From Candidatus Moduliflexus flocculans (lineage in GTDB: Bacteria > Moduliflexota > Moduliflexia > Moduliflexales > Moduliflexaceae): a stretch of 39,972 bases of DNA. Both the position numbers and the translations under genes were made by a program. Of the stretch, positions 32,937 through 39,972 are shown one piece after another (the first letter of the stretch is position 1; every line of letters begins with the position of its first letter). The notes beneath the pieces were generated by a model that did no database searches, was not told the origin of the DNA, and saw only the letters and a program-made list of their open reading frames with translations. The DNA is taken from positions 877,048 through 917,019 of the forward strand of contig DF820455.1 in the NCBI GenBank assembly GCA_000739515.1, written 5' to 3'.

Positions 32937-34826
32937 TTATGATAAATGTTGCTGTAAAAGTTGCGCGACTGTTTTTTCGATGCCTTCGGCGTCTAACCCG
33001 TATTGATGGCGTAACGCGCCCTGGCTGCCATGTTCGATGTATTTATCCGGCAGGCCGACGCAACTGACGCGACACGCCACGCCATGTTCATGCAGCGTTT
33101 CCAGCACAGCGCTGCCAAACCCGCCTTGCAGCGCATGTTCTTCGACGGTCACGATGTTCCCGATCGCTCGTGCTAAACCAACAATTAATTCGACATCCAA
33201 CGGTTTGACAAAACGCGCGTTGATCACGGTCGCTTCGATATGCTCATCTTCTGACAGATGTTTGGCCGCGTTCATGGCAGGCTCGACCATGTTGCCGATA
33301 GCGAGAATCGCCACGTCGCCGCCTTCGCGGAGCGTTTCCGCTTTGCCGATTTCCAACTGGCGGAACGTGGTGTCGCGTTCGATGCCGAGGCCATTGCCGC
33401 GCGGATAGCGTACGGACGCCGGGCCGGGATAATTTAATGCCGTCGCTAACATGTGTTGCAACTCATTTTCATCTTTCGGCGCCATCACGACCATATTCGG
33501 CAGATGCCGCAGAAACGCGAAATCAAAAACGCCATGATGCGTCGGGCCGTCTGCGCCGACCAATCCGGCGCGGTCTAATGCAAACGTCACTGGCAGATTT
33601 TGCAGGCAGACATCGTGAAACACCTGATCATAAGCTCGCTGTAAAAATGACGAATAAATCGCAGCCACCGGCCTGAAACCTTCGGCGGCGAGTCCGGCGG
33701 CAAACGTAACTGCGTGTTGTTCGGCAATGCCAACGTCATAGAAGCGTTTCGGAAACGCGGCAGCGAATTCTTCCAACCCCGTTCCAGAGCACATGGCCGC
33801 CGTAATCGCGAGAACTTTCGGATTTTCCTGACCGATGCGCGTCAGTGTTTCGCCGAAAACATCTGTGTAACTCGGCGCATTGGCTTCCTGCTTGATGAAT
33901 TCGCCAGTCTGCACGCAAAACGGCGACGCGCCATGATACGTTGTGGCGTCGAGTTCGGCCTGTTGAAAGCCTTTGCCTTTGCGCGTGACAACATGAATCA
34001 GGGTTGGACGGTCAATGTTATTGCGGACGTTGCGGAAGGTTTCGATGAGTTGATGGAGATTGTGGCCGTTAATCGGGCCGACGTATTTAAAACCTAATTC
34101 CTCGAACAGAATGCCGGGCGTGATAAAGCCTTTCAAAAATTCGTCGAACCGTTTGCCGAGTTTGAACATGATGTCACCAATCGCCGGAATCGTTTTGATC
34201 GCGTGTTCGACCTCCATTTTCAAGCGATTATAGCGGCTGCCGGTGATGATGTTGTTGAGCGCCCCGGACATCGCTCCAACATTTGGAGAGATGGACATTT
34301 CATTGTCATTCAGGACAACAATGAATTTACGTTTTTTGCCCCCCGCATTATTTAACCCCTCCAGCGCTAATCCGGCAGTCAGCGAGCCGTCGCCGATGAC
34401 GGCAATCACGTTATATTGTTCGCCACGCAAATCACGCGCTTCCGCCAGGCCAAGCGCCGCCGAAATAGATGTGCTGCTGTGGCCTGCGCCAAAAGCGTCG
34501 TACGGGCTTTCATCGCGTTTGCAATAGCCGGAAATACCGCCCGGCTGGCGGATGGTATGAAATTGCTCGCGTCGTCCGGTCAGAATTTTATGGGTGTAGG
34601 ATTGATGCCCAACATCCCAGACAATTTTGTCGCGCGGCGTATCGAAGACGTAATGCAAGGCGATGCTGAGTTCAACAACGCCGAGATTCGACGCTAAATG
34701 TCCGCCGGTTTTAGAGAGCGTTGAAATAATCAGCGCACGAATTTCTTCGGCCACCACTTTCAAATCATTTTCCATCAGTTTTTTCAAATCATCCGGAGTA
34801 TGAATCTGTTCTAAATATGATTCCAC
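32937..34826 (-). CDS. dxs: 1-deoxy-D-xylulose-5-phosphate synthase
   Basis: A 629-residue thiamine-diphosphate enzyme, first step of the MEP isoprenoid pathway (pyruvate + glyceraldehyde-3-phosphate). It has [31 protein letters not shown], the ThDP/metal motif [18 protein letters not shown], the catalytic [17 protein letters not shown] and [15 protein letters not shown]. Length is typical. The start codon is GTG at 34826, preceded by no clear ribosome site; the N-terminal [13 protein letters not shown] matches the family, so an internal start is unlikely. The prenyl synthase upstream uses its products. Confidence 0.96.
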   Translation of the reverse strand: MESYLEQIHTPDDLKKLMENDLKVVAEEIRALIISTLSKTGGHLASNLGVVELSIALHYVFDTPRDKIVWDVGHQSYTHKILTGRREQFHTIRQPGGISGYCKRDESPYDAFGAGHSSTSISAALGLAEARDLRGEQYNVIAVIGDGSLTAGLALEGLNNAGGKKRKFIVVLNDNEMSISPNVGAMSGALNNIITGSRYNRLKMEVEHAIKTIPAIGDIMFKLGKRFDEFLKGFITPGILFEELGFKYVGPINGHNLHQLIETFRNVRNNIDRPTLIHVVTRKGKGFQQAELDATTYHGASPFCVQTGEFIKQEANAPSYTDVFGETLTRIGQENPKVLAITAAMCSGTGLEEFAAAFPKRFYDVGIAEQHAVTFAAGLAAEGFRPVAAIYSSFLQRAYDQVFHDVCLQNLPVTFALDRAGLVGADGPTHHGVFDFAFLRHLPNMVVMAPKDENELQHMLATALNYPGPASVRYPRGNGLGIERDTTFRQLEIGKAETLREGGDVAILAIGNMVEPAMNAAKHLSEDEHIEATVINARFVKPLDVELIVGLARAIGNIVTVEEHALQGGFGSAVLETLHEHGVACRVSCVGLPDKYIEHGSQGALRHQYGLDAEGIEKTVAQLLQQHLS

Positions 34827-34920
34827 AAATGCATTGGCTTTATTTCATAAAGTTCTTACAGTCACAAAATCGCTGATGAGAAATCTATGAAATACCGTCG
34901 TCTCCTTTTGGTGAGGTCAT

Positions 34921-34971
34921 GCGACACAATTTATCATGGCAGGCAAAAAGGCAAGGGAAATTTTGTGTCGC
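34921..34971. repeat. Inverted repeat in the dxs-ispA gap
   Basis: GCGACACAATTT (34921-34932) and AAATTTTGTGTCGC (34958-34971) flank a 25-nt loop. It lies in the 178-bp gap between ispA and dxs. It has no T-run; it could be a structured leader of dxs or a remnant repeat. Confidence 0.5.
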
Positions 34972-35004
34972 GCTTGAGATTCAATAGACATTATCGGATA
35001 ACGT

Positions 35005-35913
35005 TTAATACGTTCGAGAACGCATATAGTCAGCGAGTTGCATCAAATAATATGCGCGCTCGCCAAAAACATGCAAGGCCTGAATGGCGTCTTTTATCAA
35101 CTGTTCCACATATTTTTTCGATTGCGCGACGCCATGCAATGAAGGATAGGTAGCTTTCTGGCGCTGTAAATCACTTGCCGGATTTTTGCCTAATGTTTCC
35201 GCCGAGCCTTCGAGATCGAGAATATCATCTACAATCTGAAACGCTAATCCGACAAGTTCGCCATAGCGCGTTACTGCATAGAGGTCTTCTGGTCGCGCCT
35301 CTGCGAGAAACGCGCCCATGCGCATGGCAGCGGCAATCATTTTACCGGTTTTGTAACGATGAATCGTTTCCAATTCCTCTACGCTGATTTGCCGTTGCTC
35401 GGCTTGCATGTCAAGCGCCTGACCGCCTGCCATTCCCGTTGAGCCAGCCGCAAGGGCAAGTTCGCGCGTGGCGTGAATGATGGCAACGGGATCGAAATGC
35501 GCAAGATGCGTCGGATCGGTCATGATTTGAAACGCCAGCGTCAACAGCGCATCCCCCGCTAAAATCGCCATGGCTTCGCCATAGACTTTATGATTCGTCG
35601 GGCGTCCGCGTCGCAGATCATCGTTATCCATCGCCGGAAGATCGTCATGAATCAACGAATAGGTATGCACGATTTCTAATGCCGCCGCCGCAAATGCCAT
35701 ATCGCGGCAGTCGCGTTCGAACAGTTCCGCCGTCATCAGCAGCATGACCGGGCGCAGCCGCTTGCCGCCCGCAAACGTGCTATAGCGCATCGCCTCATGC
35801 AACGTCGGCGGCAGCGTGTCGGCGGGCGGCAGGTACGTCTCTAATGCCTGCTCCACAAGCCGCCGTTTGTCATCAAGATAAGTGGTTACGTCAGTGTGTT
35901 GTGTTATCATCAT
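35005..35913 (-). CDS. ispA: Polyprenyl (farnesyl/geranylgeranyl) diphosphate synthase
   Basis: A 302-residue trans-prenyltransferase that condenses IPP with allylic diphosphates. It has GGKRLRP (49-55), the first Asp-rich motif DDLPAMDNDD (90-99), YGEAMAILAGDALLTLAF, GQALDMQAE, the KTGKMI lysine region and the second Asp-rich motif FQIVDDILD. The segment around the first motif is of the short-chain FPP/GGPP type of bacterial IspA; product length cannot be settled by eye. It starts at tandem ATGs (35913/35910) after a GGTGA. dxs follows, and xseB precedes it on the same strand. Confidence 0.93.
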   Translation of the reverse strand: MMITQHTDVTTYLDDKRRLVEQALETYLPPADTLPPTLHEAMRYSTFAGGKRLRPVMLLMTAELFERDCRDMAFAAAALEIVHTYSLIHDDLPAMDNDDLRRGRPTNHKVYGEAMAILAGDALLTLAFQIMTDPTHLAHFDPVAIIHATRELALAAGSTGMAGGQALDMQAEQRQISVEELETIHRYKTGKMIAAAMRMGAFLAEARPEDLYAVTRYGELVGLAFQIVDDILDLEGSAETLGKNPASDLQRQKATYPSLHGVAQSKKYVEQLIKDAIQALHVFGERAYYLMQLADYMRSRTY

Positions 35914-36205
35914 TCACCAGAGATCATAATTTTCCGCCGACGAATCGGCGGGCTATGCGCGAACCTCTTTCTGAGACACGCGGATCACGCTCATCCTTTG
36001 AACAACTTTCACACCTCTCGCGTGATATGCGCCAATTCCAGCCGCTCGAATCCGCTAACACCCTGCATGACGCACTCTTTTCCCTGCCGCTGGAGAATAC
36101 GCCGCCGAAACCGAATATGCCTTGTCGCATGCGTCGTGCTGGCAGATGTTGAAGGCGGTGTTCATTTTTTCAAAATAGACAATTTAGATAAGGCGATGAG
36201 GATAT
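35914..36205. other. Gap between xseB and ispA
   Basis: A 292-bp region with a short hairpin (CCGCCGA/TCGGCGG, 35934-35951). It holds no gene that could be supported. In many bacteria xseB and ispA are adjacent or overlap, so this spacer is longer than usual. Confidence 0.5.
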
Positions 36206-36448
36206 TTAGTCCTCATCTTGCAGCGTGTCCATGTCGAACGCCGCTGTTTCCGGCTCGCCGTCTTTGACGTTCAGCAGCAGTTCCACTTTTTGTTCGACTT
36301 CGTTCAGTTTGGCGGAGCAGAACCGCGACATTTTTACGCCGGTTTCAAACACTTCCAGCGCTCGTTCCAACGGCAGTTCGCCGGATTCCAACTGCTCGAC
36401 CGCTTTTTCCAATTGTGTCAATGCGTCTTCGAATGTCATCTCTGTCAT
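36206..36448 (-). CDS. xseB: Exodeoxyribonuclease VII small subunit
   Basis: An 80-residue protein matching XseB: MTFEDALTQLEKAVEQLESGELPLERALEVFETGVKMSRFC, then a helix with LNEVEQKVELLL. It binds the XseA catalytic subunit in single-strand DNA degradation. AGAGAGGGA lies upstream of the ATG. xseA is not next to it, but the xseB-ispA-dxs order is common in bacteria. Confidence 0.95.
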   Translation of the reverse strand: MTEMTFEDALTQLEKAVEQLESGELPLERALEVFETGVKMSRFCSAKLNEVEQKVELLLNVKDGEPETAAFDMDTLQDED

Positions 36449-36490
36449 ACGAGATCCCTCTCTTTAAAAAATTCGTAATTGTTTGGCAGT

Positions 36491-36577
36491 CACCACGAAA
36501 CACACAAAAAAAGCAAAATATATATCCGATGAATGAGAATTTTTCCATATTTTCGGGTATTTCGTGTGTTTCGTGGT
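36491..36577. repeat. CCACGAAA-bounded inverted-repeat element
   Basis: CACCACGAAACACAC (36491-36505) faces GTGTGTTTCGTGG (36564-36576) across an A+T-rich centre. Related to 30601-30774. It occupies part of the 556-bp gap between xseB and the AMMECR1 gene. Confidence 0.7.
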
Positions 36578-36806
36578 CAATAATTACAAAAATTCGTTCG
36601 GAAATCAGAAATAATCGGCATTGGTGATGCTGTTCTTTTAGCGATTTGCATAAAATTTAGAGTAATGAAATGTGAGGGTATAGAATATCGAATTGATCTG
36701 TCAATAAAAAAATCGGCTTGAGATTCTCAGGCGAGCAACGAGAGATGAAACTGCCCGTTTGTCGGCGGAACGGGCGAAATCTGTTGATTATCGTTTCTAA
36801 CGAATT

Positions 36807-36912
36807 ACACGAAAAATAACACATAGATCGGACTGATCATTCTGAACACCCCTGATAAAAAATCAGGGGCAATCAGTTCTATCAGAATCATCAGTGTGCT
36901 ATTTTTTCGTGT
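36807..36912. repeat. Nested inverted-repeat element, three levels
   Basis: The outer arms are ACACGAAAAATAACACA (36807-36823) and TGTGCTATTTTTTCGTGT (36895-36912). The middle arms are CTGATCATTCTGA and TCAGAATCATCAG. The inner arms are CCCCTGAT (36849-36856) and ATCAGGGG (36862-36869) around AAAAA. It lies in the same gap as the previous element. The remaining bases of 36449-37004 show no gene. Confidence 0.7.
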
Positions 36913-37004
36913 ATTTCGCGCGGGCTGCTAAATAGTTACCTTTTTGCTTGACAGACGCGCAAAACATTCGCGAAGATATGTTACCCGCGAAGGAGGGGGA
37001 AGTT

Positions 37005-37577
37005 ATGGCTCATGAACCGACCACATTGCGCCCGGAATTGCAGCAGAAATTGCTGCGCATCGCGCGAGAAACGATTGACAGCTATATTCGAACCAAAACG
37101 ATTCCGACATTCGACGTGAGCGAGCCGGAATTATTAGAAAAATGCGGCGCGTTCGTCACAATTAAGCGCCATCAACAACTGCGCGGCTGCATCGGATATA
37201 TCGAAGGCATCAAGCCGCTCTGGGAAACGATTGTGGACATGGCGGTTGCCGCCTCGACCGAAGACCCGCGTTTTCAGCCCATGACCGTCGCCGAGTTAGG
37301 TGACTTCGATCTTGAAATTTCGGTAATGACCCCGTTGCGCAAAGTCGAACACCCGGAAGAAGTCGTCGTCGGCACGCATGGCATCTTGCTGCGACGCGGC
37401 TATCGCAGCGGCCTGCTGCTGCCGCAAGTGGCGACTGAATACGGATGGGATCGCGAGACGTTTCTCGCGCATACCTGTCAGAAAGCCGGGCTGCCGATGG
37501 ATGCGTGGCGCGATCCGCAGACCGCGATTTACATCTTCAGCGCGCAGGTGTTTCATGAAGGCGAAGCGTTGTCGTAA
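37005..37577 (+). CDS. AMMECR1 domain protein (AmmeMemoRadiSam system protein A type)
   Basis: A 190-residue AMMECR1-family protein. It has the hallmark LRGCIGYIEG and the family pattern AFVTIKRHQQLRGC, DPRFQPMTVAEL, LEISVMTPLRKV and GILLRRGYRSGLLLPQVATEYGW. The molecular function of the family is not established. Genes for the radical SAM and Memo partners are not in the window. ATG 37005 was chosen because AAGGAGGGGGA lies immediately upstream (36990-37000), inside a longer open frame that starts at 36948. Confidence 0.93.
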   Translation: MAHEPTTLRPELQQKLLRIARETIDSYIRTKTIPTFDVSEPELLEKCGAFVTIKRHQQLRGCIGYIEGIKPLWETIVDMAVAASTEDPRFQPMTVAELGDFDLEISVMTPLRKVEHPEEVVVGTHGILLRRGYRSGLLLPQVATEYGWDRETFLAHTCQKAGLPMDAWRDPQTAIYIFSAQVFHEGEALS

Positions 37578-37593
37578 ATGAAGTGATGACTTT

Positions 37594-37670
37594 CAGGAGT
37601 GCCAAAGCTTGCTTTGGCCGTGCAATTGCCTGACTTCGTCAGGCTGCCAAAGCAAGCTTTGGCACTCCTG
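37594..37670. repeat. 77-bp palindromic element with perfect 24-bp arms
   Basis: Arms begin CAGGAGTGCCAAAGCTTGC (37594 on) and end GCAAGCTTTGGCACTCCTG (to 37670) and pair perfectly over 24 bp. A second hairpin, GCCTGAC-TTC-GTCAGGC, is at 37628-37644. The outer CAGGAGTG.CAAA matches the inner arms of the MITE-like elements at 18192 and 23293. It fills the gap before the phosphatase gene. Confidence 0.8.
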
Positions 37671-37687
37671 TTCTGGACATTCGATAC

Positions 37688-38458
37688 ATGATTGATATTC
37701 ATTGCCATATCTTGCCGGGCGTGGACGACGGCGCGAAAACGCTTGAAGAAAGCCTTGAAATGTGTCGCATGGCGGTCGCGGACGGCGTGAAAACGATTGT
37801 CGCCACGCCGCACCAGCACGACGGCGTCTATAACACGCCATCCGCTACGATTCTCGCGAAAGTCGAACAATTGAACGCGGCGTTGAAACAGGCGCAAATC
37901 CCCCTGACCATCCTGCCGGGCGCGGATGTCTATATTGACGTGAACACGCAGGAGAAGATCACGAGCGGCGAGATTATGACCATCAATCGCACGAAACGCT
38001 ATTTTCTCTTAGAATTTCCCTCCCACACACTTCCGGCCAACATCGAAAATATGGTCTTCAATCTCATGTTGAAGAATATTATTCCCGTGTTGACGCATCC
38101 AGAGCGGATCGGCGAAGTGCAGCAACATCCGAACCGCATTTATGATCTCGTCTCGCTCGGCGTGCTGAGCCAGATCACCGCCATGAGCCTGACAGGAGGG
38201 TTCGGGCGTCATGCCCAGAAATGCGCGAAAACGCTGGTGGAGCATAACTTAGCGCATATTATCGCCTCAGATGCGCATTCAATTGATTCGCGCCCTCCGA
38301 TTCTCACCAAAGGCGTCAAAGAAGCCGCCAAAATCGTCGGCCATGATTGGGCGCAGGCAATGGTGACGACCATTCCGCAGCAGGTGATTTCCGGCCAGCC
38401 TGTTGAAGACCTCGAAGCGCCTGTTCCAATCAAGCGAAGATGGTTCGGGCTTGGATGA
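37688..38458 (+). CDS. PHP-family tyrosine-protein phosphatase, CpsB/YwqE type
   Basis: A 256-residue metal-dependent phosphatase of the CpsB/YwqE family, which reverses tyrosine phosphorylation of polysaccharide co-polymerase kinases. It has IDIHCHILPGVDDGAKT, VATPHQHDGVY, LPGADVYID, VLTHPERIGEVQ, ITAMSLTGGFG and ASDAHSIDSRPP, which together supply the PHP metal ligands. No BY-kinase or capsule polymerisation gene is adjacent. The palindromic element ends 17 bp upstream of the start. Confidence 0.93.
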   Translation: MIDIHCHILPGVDDGAKTLEESLEMCRMAVADGVKTIVATPHQHDGVYNTPSATILAKVEQLNAALKQAQIPLTILPGADVYIDVNTQEKITSGEIMTINRTKRYFLLEFPSHTLPANIENMVFNLMLKNIIPVLTHPERIGEVQQHPNRIYDLVSLGVLSQITAMSLTGGFGRHAQKCAKTLVEHNLAHIIASDAHSIDSRPPILTKGVKEAAKIVGHDWAQAMVTTIPQQVISGQPVEDLEAPVPIKRRWFGLG

Positions 38459-38466
38459 TCATTCTG

Positions 38467-39606
38467 TTAAATTTCACTGGATATCCTTTCCCTCAATGTT
38501 TTTACCGAATCCCGCACGGCAATGCTGGGGTGCAGAATCATTTGTCGGGGGGTGCAGCGACAGGGCGCGTCCAGTTGTTCTAACAACATTTCAGCCGCCC
38601 ATTTCCCGAGCTGATATTTGGGATGAATGACACTCGTCAGCGGCACGTCGATTTGAGCGGCGAAATCCGAGTCATCAAACCCAATGACCGAGACATCGTC
38701 AGGAATGCGTAACCCTGCCTCTCGAATTGCGGCGTAGCCCTGTATAGCGGCGCGATCATTAAAAAAGAAAATCGCCGTTGGCCGCTCTTCTCCGAGCGCT
38801 AACAGGTCTTGCGTCAGCGTGTACGCGGAATTGGCATGAGTCCAGGTGGCAGTCGGACGCGATTTTTCTAAGCGGCTGTCAACAGGGATATTGTGGATTT
38901 CCAGCGCTTTGCGGTAGCCCTGATAGCGTAATAACGCGGGTTCGTGATCGGACATGTATAGACAAGCAATGCGGCGATGTCCGTTTTCAATGAGGTGAGT
39001 TGTCGCCCGAAAGCCGCCTTCCATATCGTCAAGCGAGACGCAGGAGACTCCCGCATTCTCAAACGTCCACCCCATAAACACCACCGGAATAGTGAGGCTT
39101 TTGAGCAAGGCGAACGTCCTGGTATCCTGAAACCGTTTTGTTCTGCCACTGCTGTTCGGTTCGAAAATCAGGCCGTCAATTCCATGCGTCAGCATCCGCT
39201 CTAAATGTGGATACTCATCATCGAAGCCGTCTCCCAGATCGGAAATCACCAGATTATAGCCCTTCTGATAGATCACATCGTTAATCCCGCGGAGAACATG
39301 CGGAAAAATATATCTGAACATCGCCGGGGTAATTGCGCCAATCAAGCCGCTGCGAGCGCGGGCTTCACGCGCCTGCTTTCCAGCAAAAAAACTGCCGACG
39401 CCATGTTTTTTATAAATGACGCCCTCGTTGACTAACTCCGTCAGCGTTTGCCGGACAGTGCCCCGGCTCACCTGAAAACGCTCCGCGAATTCGATTTCAG
39501 TCGGGATTTGTTGATCGGCTTGATAATGCTCCTGCTCGAAATAGCGCAGAATAATCTGTTTGAGTTGGCGATATTTCGGCTCTGATTTTTCGGCATCAAT
39601 TTCCAT
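38467..39606 (-). CDS. GntR/LacI chimeric transcriptional regulator (AraR-like)
   Basis: A 379-residue regulator. The N-terminal GntR winged helix (about 8-78; PKYRQLKQIILRYF, IPTEIEFAERFQVSRGTVRQTL, GVIYKKHGVGSFF) is followed by a LacI/periplasmic-binding effector domain (about 85-365; IFPHVLRGINDVIYQKGYNLV, TTHLIENGHRRIACL, FFFNDRAAIQGYAAI, ISVIGFDD-like VSVIGFDDSDFAAQ). AraR of B. subtilis has this architecture and binds a sugar. A GAGGGAA site precedes the ATG. It is convergent with the phosphatase gene, 8 bp apart. Confidence 0.92.
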   Translation of the reverse strand: MEIDAEKSEPKYRQLKQIILRYFEQEHYQADQQIPTEIEFAERFQVSRGTVRQTLTELVNEGVIYKKHGVGSFFAGKQAREARARSGLIGAITPAMFRYIFPHVLRGINDVIYQKGYNLVISDLGDGFDDEYPHLERMLTHGIDGLIFEPNSSGRTKRFQDTRTFALLKSLTIPVVFMGWTFENAGVSCVSLDDMEGGFRATTHLIENGHRRIACLYMSDHEPALLRYQGYRKALEIHNIPVDSRLEKSRPTATWTHANSAYTLTQDLLALGEERPTAIFFFNDRAAIQGYAAIREAGLRIPDDVSVIGFDDSDFAAQIDVPLTSVIHPKYQLGKWAAEMLLEQLDAPCRCTPRQMILHPSIAVRDSVKTLRERISSEI

Positions 39607-39669
39607 GATATTTTCCCTCTCGTCTCATTATAAACAACAACCACTTCTTATAAGAATGAAATATATACA

Positions 39670-39697
39670 ACGATACAATTTTTTTATAATTTGTCAA
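39670..39697 (-). promoter_or_regulatory. Regulator promoter with overlapping TTGTAT half-sites
   Basis: On the minus strand TTGACA (39697-39692), 16 bp, TATCGT (39675-39670). TTGTAT occurs twice on the same strand just over and after the -10 (9 bp apart), and once more as ATACAA within 39861-39880. Likely autoregulatory operator half-sites for the GntR/LacI protein (inference). Confidence 0.5.
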
Positions 39698-39887
39698 GCT
39701 TTTTTCCAACAAGCAATATTTATCGCGGAAAAATAAAAAAACTTTCTGTATTTAACATGTTATAAAATAAACATTTAATCTCAAAATACATTTAATAGGA
39801 GCATAAAAAATGATTTTGACTCTTGACAAAATAAGATATATATACCATGTTATATTTAAAGTTTATACAACACATTTTAATTATTGA
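39698..39887. promoter_or_regulatory. A+T-rich control region at the right edge
   Basis: A strongly A+T-rich stretch without a gene. TTGACA on the plus strand (39823-39828) precedes a TATATATA region, and a TATACAAC motif follows near 39864. It may hold a promoter for a gene beyond the window under the regulator's control. No -10 at standard spacing is convincing. Confidence 0.4.
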
Positions 39888-39927
39888 TGTTACGCAGCGC
39901 CGCCGACAATTCCCCTCCTGGGAGGGG
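39888..39927. repeat. Dispersed repeat, right-edge copy
   Basis: TGTTACGCAGCG (39888-39899), then CCG and AATT, then the palindrome CCCCTCCTGGGAGGGG (39912-39927). It matches in order and spacing the segment at 74-112 at the left edge. Confidence 0.7.
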
Positions 39928-39972
39928 CAAGGGGTGGGTTCGTCCGTGAGTGATTGCTCGTGTCAAGAACCC

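Noticed and set aside
35955..36152. Possible 65-codon plus-strand gene between ispA and xseB
   Set aside because: It begins after a hairpin with no ribosome site, ends in a basic low-complexity tail and matches nothing I recognise. It cannot be supported without conservation data.
18192..37670. Possible CRISPR-like array from the recurring palindromes
   Set aside because: The repeats are widely separated, lack regular spacers and differ in sequence; no cas gene is present.

Overview
The window (about 40 kb, roughly half G+C) comes from a diderm, LPS-making bacterium. It carries bamA, skp, lpxD and lolCD, so it has an outer membrane and lipid A. It also carries mcsB-clpC, the protein-arginine-phosphorylation and Clp protease genes best known from Firmicutes. 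This mix, the many lineage-specific lipoproteins and the many intergenic palindromes suggest an uncultivated phylum-level lineage. Candidate phyla such as Modulibacteria/KSB3 would fit, but that is a guess. No rRNA, CRISPR array, phage or transposase gene was seen.

Layout. (1) 1-3.9 kb: dispersed repeats, then a minus-strand pair of a periplasmic solute-binding protein and a hybrid sensor kinase. (2) 4.0-4.2 kb: tRNA-Glu(UUC) with its own promoter and terminator. (3) 4.2-9.7 kb, plus strand: lolC-lolD-mcsB-clpC, tightly packed or overlapping. (4) 9.9-14.1 kb: bamA-skp-lpxD, outer-membrane biogenesis. (5) 14.2-19.1 kb: GAF/HD-GYP phosphodiesterase, YkvA-like protein, cell-wall amidase, GerMN protein and RNase PH. 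(6) 19.1-27.4 kb, minus strand: nine consecutive genes for lipoproteins, membrane proteins and secreted proteins behind one strong promoter at 27.4 kb. They include a VWA/solute-binding fusion and two paralogues that share an unnamed C-terminal domain. This is the best candidate in the window for an undescribed system. (7) 27.6-32.7 kb, minus strand: a second orphan solute-binding protein and nucleotide-sugar genes (GDP-rhamnose arm, and rfbB-rfbD of the dTDP-rhamnose arm). (8) 32.7-36.4 kb, minus strand: a 55-residue membrane protein, dxs, a prenyl diphosphate synthase and xseB, i.e. an isoprenoid cluster. (9) 37.0-39.6 kb: an AMMECR1 protein, a CpsB-type PHP phosphatase and a GntR/LacI chimeric regulator.

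The intergenic regions hold at least four families of inverted repeats. One is a set of 21-34 bp near-perfect palindromes whose copies differ by paired, compensatory changes. The second is a ~100 bp MITE-like element. The third is a set of elements bounded by CCACGAAA-type or ACACGAAAA arms with smaller palindromes nested inside. The fourth is a TGTTACGCAGCG/CCCCTCC repeat at both window edges. Most of the window is envelope biology: lipoprotein release, beta-barrel assembly, lipid A, peptidoglycan cleavage and surface sugars. Signalling modules (hybrid kinase, HD-GYP, CpsB-type phosphatase) lie among these genes.
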